From: Candidatus Nitrosopolaris rasttigaisensis
Lineage (GTDB): Archaea > Thermoproteota > Nitrososphaeria > Nitrososphaerales > Nitrososphaeraceae
Reading direction: 5' to 3'
DNA length: 7,834 bases
Assembly: GCA_933226995.1 (NCBI GenBank)
Contig: CAKOFP010000316.1
Span: 1 to 7,834 of the forward strand
Numbering within the stretch: the stretch's first letter is position 1; the number at the start of each line of letters is the position of its first letter. Shown piece after piece: positions 4,944 to 7,834 of the stretch. Below the pieces are notes generated by a model, which worked only from the letters and a program-made list of their open reading frames with translations, did not search any database and was not told the DNA's origin. A program made the translations under genes and the position numbers.

Positions 4944-5846
4944 CTAACTCAAATCGAGATGATTTCTTAGATTCCTGCATATGTTTCTGATGGTGACTTC
5001 TGTTACCCCTGCTGTTTGAGCGAAAACTGTCTGGCTTATACTACCTCCATTAATCAGACATGATAGGTAAAGAATTGACGCTGCAAGTCCCATAGGGCTT
5101 TTTCCCGCAGATAGCTCACTTTTAGTAGCAGCATTCATGATATTGATTGCTTTCTGCTTTATCTTCTGGTTCAGGTTAATCTGGTTCGCGATCCTAGCAA
5201 TACACTTTGTTGGATCGACAGTAGGAATTCTGATGTCAAGTTCAATTACCATATCCCTGTACTCCCGTGAAATTGCTTTGCGCTTAAGGTTGCTTATTAG
5301 ACAAATCTCCTTAAGCGTTCTTGGAGTTCCTTCTTGTCTGCATGCTAGATACAGAGCCGCGGCTAATGCTGCTGCTGTTTGCCTTCCACGTACCAATCCT
5401 CTTTCATGGGCTTTTCTGTAGATGTACGCAGTTTTCTCAATTATTGCATCAGGAAGTCCAAGTTTATCCTTCAATATGTTTAGTTGATTAAAGGCCGTCC
5501 TGAGGTTTCTATTAGCGCTAGCTTGGGTTCTAAGATCCCAAGTCCTCAACCTTCCCATTGTAGAACGCATAGATGCATCCAACACCTGCCCTCTAGCATC
5601 TTTACGGCCTCTTCCAATCATTGTATATAATCCCATGTCATGACGAGCCAATGAGGTAGGCATTCCTGTCCTCCTTCTATCTTTTGCTTCTTCAGAATTC
5701 ACGAAATCACGCCATTCTTGTCTGGTGTCTTGAATTTTATCAGAAATTACTAGACCACATTTACTACAAACTATCTCACCAGTCAATAGGTCTGTGATAA
5801 TAGTCTGATCTTCCTTGCACATTGAGCATACAGTTGAATTTTGCAT
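4944..5846 (-). CDS. tfb: Transcription initiation factor B (TFB, archaeal TFIIB)
   Basis: TFB binds the TBP-TATA complex and the BRE element, recruits RNA polymerase and helps open the promoter. The 300-residue length is that of a complete TFB. The N-terminal zinc ribbon has Cys pairs at 7/10 and 27/30 (CSMC and CSKCG). The B-reader/B-linker region follows (about 55-105, with MPTSLARHDMGLYTMIG). The first cyclin repeat (about 115-205) includes ERGLVRGRQTAAALAAALYLACR, the best-conserved TFB signature. The second (about 209-297) includes AGKSPMGLAASILYLSC and ends in the helix-turn-helix VTEVTIRNICRNLR that reads the BRE. Nothing essential is missing. Nitrososphaeria usually carry several TFBs, so this may be one of a set used for particular promoters. 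It is flanked by the methyltransferase gene upstream and the four-cysteine protein gene downstream, all on the minus strand. Confidence 0.97.
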   Translation of the reverse strand: MQNSTVCSMCKEDQTIITDLLTGEIVCSKCGLVISDKIQDTRQEWRDFVNSEEAKDRRRTGMPTSLARHDMGLYTMIGRGRKDARGQVLDASMRSTMGRLRTWDLRTQASANRNLRTAFNQLNILKDKLGLPDAIIEKTAYIYRKAHERGLVRGRQTAAALAAALYLACRQEGTPRTLKEICLISNLKRKAISREYRDMVIELDIRIPTVDPTKCIARIANQINLNQKIKQKAINIMNAATKSELSAGKSPMGLAASILYLSCLINGGSISQTVFAQTAGVTEVTIRNICRNLRNHLDLS

Positions 5847-5867
5847 TATTGTAACGAGGGTAAAGTG

Positions 5868-5876
5868 TTAAGATAT
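5868..5876 (-). promoter_or_regulatory. TATA box of the TFB gene
   Basis: On the minus strand ATATCTTAA is centred 26 nt before the ATG at 5846, predicting a leaderless TFB mRNA. The match to a strong TATA box is moderate. Confidence 0.4.
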
Positions 5877-5891
5877 GTTAGTGACACACAG

Positions 5892-5917
5892 ATTCAAGTA
5901 TATGAATGTCTGCATTC
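5892..5917. repeat. Two overlapping short inverted repeats upstream of TFB
   Basis: ATTCA-AGTATA-TGAAT (5892-5907) and GAATG-TCTG-CATTC (5904-5917) are both perfect 5-bp dyads and share the GAAT block. They lie about 20-45 nt upstream of the proposed TFB TATA box, where a dimeric regulator could bind. Such short dyads are common by chance. Confidence 0.25.
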
Positions 5918-5936
5918 GTTTTATTGTTTTGGTTGG

Positions 5937-5954
5937 CTCGCAAACAATCGCGAG
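5937..5954 (-). terminator. Hairpin between methyltransferase and TFB, possible terminator
   Basis: CTCGC and GCGAG form a 5-bp GC-rich stem with an 8-base loop, about 40 nt past the methyltransferase stop on the minus strand. There is no immediate U-tract. It may end the methyltransferase transcript before the TFB promoter. Confidence 0.25.
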
Positions 5955-5994
5955 AAATTTACAAAGTACAAGAACTAAGTGTAACTGAAAATTC

Positions 5995-6864
5995 CTAACT
6001 AAATTCATGATTGTCCTTCGACAAATAGGTCTCCAACGGAGTTGAAGCTATCATGTCTTGAGCGACTTTGATATACTCAGCGTCTATCTCAGTCCCTAGG
6101 TAATCAAGGCCTAAACGAAGACACGCTAGAGCAGTATTGCCTATTCCCATGAACGGATCATAAACTAGCATGTTCGGCTTGATCCCATGTAGATTTATAC
6201 AACGTTCGGGCAACTTTATGGGAAATACTGCAGGGTGTGGACGCCCTTCCTGAATAGTTGGATATGCTATAAGCCATACGTTTCCTCTATCCCGTTTATC
6301 CTGCTTCGCAGATTTCCACCTTCCGATATTGGTTTTATCTTGATATCTTACGCCTATTCTCAATTTATCCAGTTTTATATTTCCAGTTTTGGTAAAGTGA
6401 AAAATATATTCTTGCAGATCACTTAGGTATCTATCACTAACTATCGGCTTAAAGTGACCGATAGATATGTTGCCATACTCACGGAATTCATTATTCTTAC
6501 CTACGTCCTCTGCGTCAATAGAAACCGACTTTATCCAATGAATTGTATTTTGGAGTTCGTAAATAGTTCTAAATTGAGTGGCGACTTCGAATGGAGACGT
6601 TGGATCTACTGGTCTACCTCCAACATTAAGGAAGAACGAGCCGTCGTCTTTTAAAATATCGTAACTTTTTTCTGCAACATTCTTCATCCATTGTAAATAC
6701 TTCTCCCTTTCTTTATTGTCTTTGTATATTCCATATCCCTTGTTCATATTGTAAGGTGGAGAAGTAACAATGACATCTACTAGGATTTTTTGATCCTTAA
6801 GCTTACTCATGAAGCTTAGACAATCTTCTTGATATATACGGTTGAGGTGTATCAGTGTATTCAA
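5995..6864 (-). CDS. Amino-DNA methyltransferase, beta class (N4-cytosine or N6-adenine), apparently solitary
   Basis: The enzyme transfers a methyl group from S-adenosylmethionine to an exocyclic amino group in DNA. The catalytic motif IV is TSPPYN at 34-39, preceded by RIYQEDCLSF (9-18). The SAM-binding motif I comes near the C-terminus as DPFMGIGNT (236-244), followed by LGTEID (256-261). Catalytic motif first and SAM motif last is the beta order. TSPPY is frequent in N4-cytosine enzymes but is also found in N6-adenine ones, so the base is not settled. HPAVFPIKLPERC (210-222) is the conserved stretch before the SAM site; the middle (about 90-195) should hold target recognition. At 289 residues it is full length. 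The start is TTG at 6864, needed to keep the conserved IYQEDC region; the nearby ATG at 6869 is out of frame and stops at once. No endonuclease gene is seen beside it, so it may act in epigenetic marking or be a remnant of a restriction system. The target sequence cannot be read from here. Confidence 0.92.
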   Translation of the reverse strand: MNTLIHLNRIYQEDCLSFMSKLKDQKILVDVIVTSPPYNMNKGYGIYKDNKEREKYLQWMKNVAEKSYDILKDDGSFFLNVGGRPVDPTSPFEVATQFRTIYELQNTIHWIKSVSIDAEDVGKNNEFREYGNISIGHFKPIVSDRYLSDLQEYIFHFTKTGNIKLDKLRIGVRYQDKTNIGRWKSAKQDKRDRGNVWLIAYPTIQEGRPHPAVFPIKLPERCINLHGIKPNMLVYDPFMGIGNTALACLRLGLDYLGTEIDAEYIKVAQDMIASTPLETYLSKDNHEFS

Positions 6865-6877
6865 TCCATGTACGCTC

Positions 6878-6887
6878 TTTTTTATAA
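6878..6887 (-). promoter_or_regulatory. TATA box upstream of the methyltransferase
   Basis: On the minus strand this reads TTATAAAAAA, the strongest TATA-like element in the right half. Its centre is only about 19 nt before the TTG start, so the usual spacing puts transcription start several bases inside the assumed coding region. Either spacing is short here or initiation is at another codon. Confidence 0.4.
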
Positions 6888-7118
6888 CCTTGTCGCATTT
6901 TTGAATTAGATGATAACAGTGGGCAGCCCATGCGGGCGGTAGTATTCTTTCGTTTATCTTGATGGGAAATCTAACTCAGATTGTTACTTTTATTATGGCT
7001 TCATGGGTCTAATTGACGGTCGTTGTGAAAGAACAGCACTAGATAGCTAGCAGCAAGATTGAGACCCCCTTAACGTGGGTATTGGATAAAGAAAAATTCC
7101 GCTATATCCTTCCGATAA

Positions 7119-7475
7119 TTAATCTAACGAGAAAAATTTTTCTAGCCACCTTTTTGCGATGTCAAAATTTTGCTCTGCTTCTACAATCACATCGTTATTC
7201 TCATATCTAACGTTGATAGCCTTTAATGTACTATGATACAAACTAAATTTCTTTCCCGATGGCGTAATTACAATTTTGTCGACTATGAGAAGGCCTTCGT
7301 TGAGAAGCCACTTTATTTTTCTAAAAGCAGTAGTACGTGGGATATTGCCATTATCCCTTGTAATATCGTTAAAGGATTTTGAGTGATGCATAACAGAACC
7401 CATGATTTCTACAAGTTCATCATCAGCCAAAGCTGTAAGGAGGGCTCTCTTTACTTTTTGGCTTTTAACTATCAT
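7119..7475 (-). CDS. Small winged-helix DNA-binding protein, 118 aa
   Basis: A probable transcription regulator made of one winged helix-turn-helix domain. Residues 9-35 give the first helices, FNDITRDNGNIPRTTAFRKIKWLLNEGLL (35-63) the helix-turn-helix with recognition helix around 47-58, and LIVDKIVITPSGKKFSLYHS (63-82) the beta wing. The C-terminal 35 residues (from ERY-like RYENND at 90) form a strand and an amphipathic helix (FDIAKRWLEKFFSLD) that could serve for dimerisation. There are no cysteines or a sensor domain. Nitrososphaeria encode many regulators of this shape, usually with unknown targets. It starts at ATG 7475 with a TATA box about 36 nt upstream. It is same-strand with the methyltransferase but separated by about 250 bp, so co-transcription is doubtful. 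The fold is fairly certain; the target is unknown. Confidence 0.82.
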   Translation of the reverse strand: MIVKSQKVKRALLTALADDELVEIMGSVMHHSKSFNDITRDNGNIPRTTAFRKIKWLLNEGLLIVDKIVITPSGKKFSLYHSTLKAINVRYENNDVIVEAEQNFDIAKRWLEKFFSLD

Positions 7476-7507
7476 TAGATTCTTTGATTGGATATTAGTT
7501 GCGCTGG

Positions 7508-7515
7508 TTATTTAA
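7508..7515 (-). promoter_or_regulatory. TATA box of the winged-helix gene
   Basis: TTAAATAA on the minus strand, centred about 36 nt before the ATG at 7475, predicting a leader near 10 nt. Confidence 0.4.
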
Positions 7516-7834
7516 TTTCGTATCGGAGAATGGTACATCTGTTGATTAAGAGAGTAGATCGGACAAAAGTTGCCAACAGGGTGTAAGCCGAAGTGAAATC
7601 AAAGAAGCGTGAATGATCAGCATCCTTGAATATTAGGCGTGTGAGTGGCGAGTTTGGTCGTTTACGGTTAATATCTTCTTATTGATCATCCTCCGACAAA
7701 CAAAACAATTATCACATATTAGCAGGGATGATTACACGATATCCTGGGTTTTCATACACGATATTGCTGGATGATACAATTTATCTTCTACCGATATACT
7801 TTACCGCCCATGATGTTTGTAAATATAATAAATT
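7516..7834. other. Right-end stretch without a convincing gene
   Basis: About 320 bp in which I see no firm gene. A plus-strand frame starting ATG at 7728 (MITRYPGFSYTILLDD) stays open to the window edge and could be the first 35 residues of a gene continuing outside, but it lacks a good TATA box. It contains the 10-bp direct repeat TACACGATAT at 7733-7742 and 7755-7764 (22-bp period). Other frames are shorter than 20 codons. Confidence 0.4.

Noticed and set aside
4402..5014. 13-bp match GTTACCCCTGCTG at 4402-4414 and 5002-5014
   Set aside because: Both encode AGVT in unrelated proteins; a 13-base match is expected about once by chance in a window of this size.
6777..6941. Minus-strand ORF MGCPLLSSNSKMRQGYKKE across the methyltransferase start
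   Set aside because: It overlaps the conserved N-terminus of the methyltransferase and its TATA box in another frame, with no family features.
7633..7689. Minus-strand 18-codon frame beginning MINKKILTVNDQ, like the start of a response regulator receiver domain
   Set aside because: Similarity is limited to about nine residues, the frame stops at once, and no further receiver-domain residues follow in any frame.
1..7834. CRISPR arrays, insertion sequences, transposase or integrase genes, tRNA or rRNA genes
   Set aside because: Looked for regularly spaced repeats, DDE or recombinase motifs, terminal inverted repeats and tRNA arms on both strands; none seen.

Overview
The window looks like chromosomal DNA from an ammonia-oxidising-type archaeon (class Nitrososphaeria, formerly Thaumarchaeota). 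The evidence is an archaeal asparaginyl-tRNA synthetase, an archaeal GINS51-type replisome subunit, a complete transcription factor B (TFB), and TATA boxes placed about 26 nt upstream of start codons, as expected for leaderless archaeal mRNAs. The assignment to this class rests on recognising sequence style, not on a search.

Layout. The left edge (1-711, minus strand) is the N-terminal half of asparaginyl-tRNA synthetase. From about 712 to 2190 the DNA is gene-poor: a convincing-looking short protein at 875-1021, several weaker small reading frames, a possible CPCCG zinc-ribbon microprotein on the minus strand (1448-1588), and a small exported or membrane protein candidate (1691-1963, minus). 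GINS51 follows on the plus strand (2251-2871); it has a 15-threonine tract encoded by a 9-bp tandem repeat and an unresolved N-terminus. Next comes a clearly broken zinc-type alcohol dehydrogenase/quinone reductase (2922-3909) that keeps a near-perfect promoter. About 460 bp without a convincing gene follow (3910-4373).

The right half is entirely minus strand: a membrane-anchored four-cysteine protein (4374-4724), TFB (4944-5846), a beta-class amino-DNA methyltransferase with no recognisable restriction partner (5995-6864), and a small winged-helix DNA-binding protein (7119-7475). Each appears to have its own TATA box, so they are probably separate transcription units and not one operon. The last ~320 bp hold no convincing gene.

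Overall this is a low-density region mixing core information-processing genes (tRNA charging, replication, basal transcription) with probable accessory genes (methyltransferase, winged helix, small exported proteins) and at least one decayed gene. I did not find a clearly new multi-gene system. The points most worth checking are the GINS51 start and threonine tract, the dying dehydrogenase with a live promoter, the hidden CPCCG microprotein, and the solitary methyltransferase.
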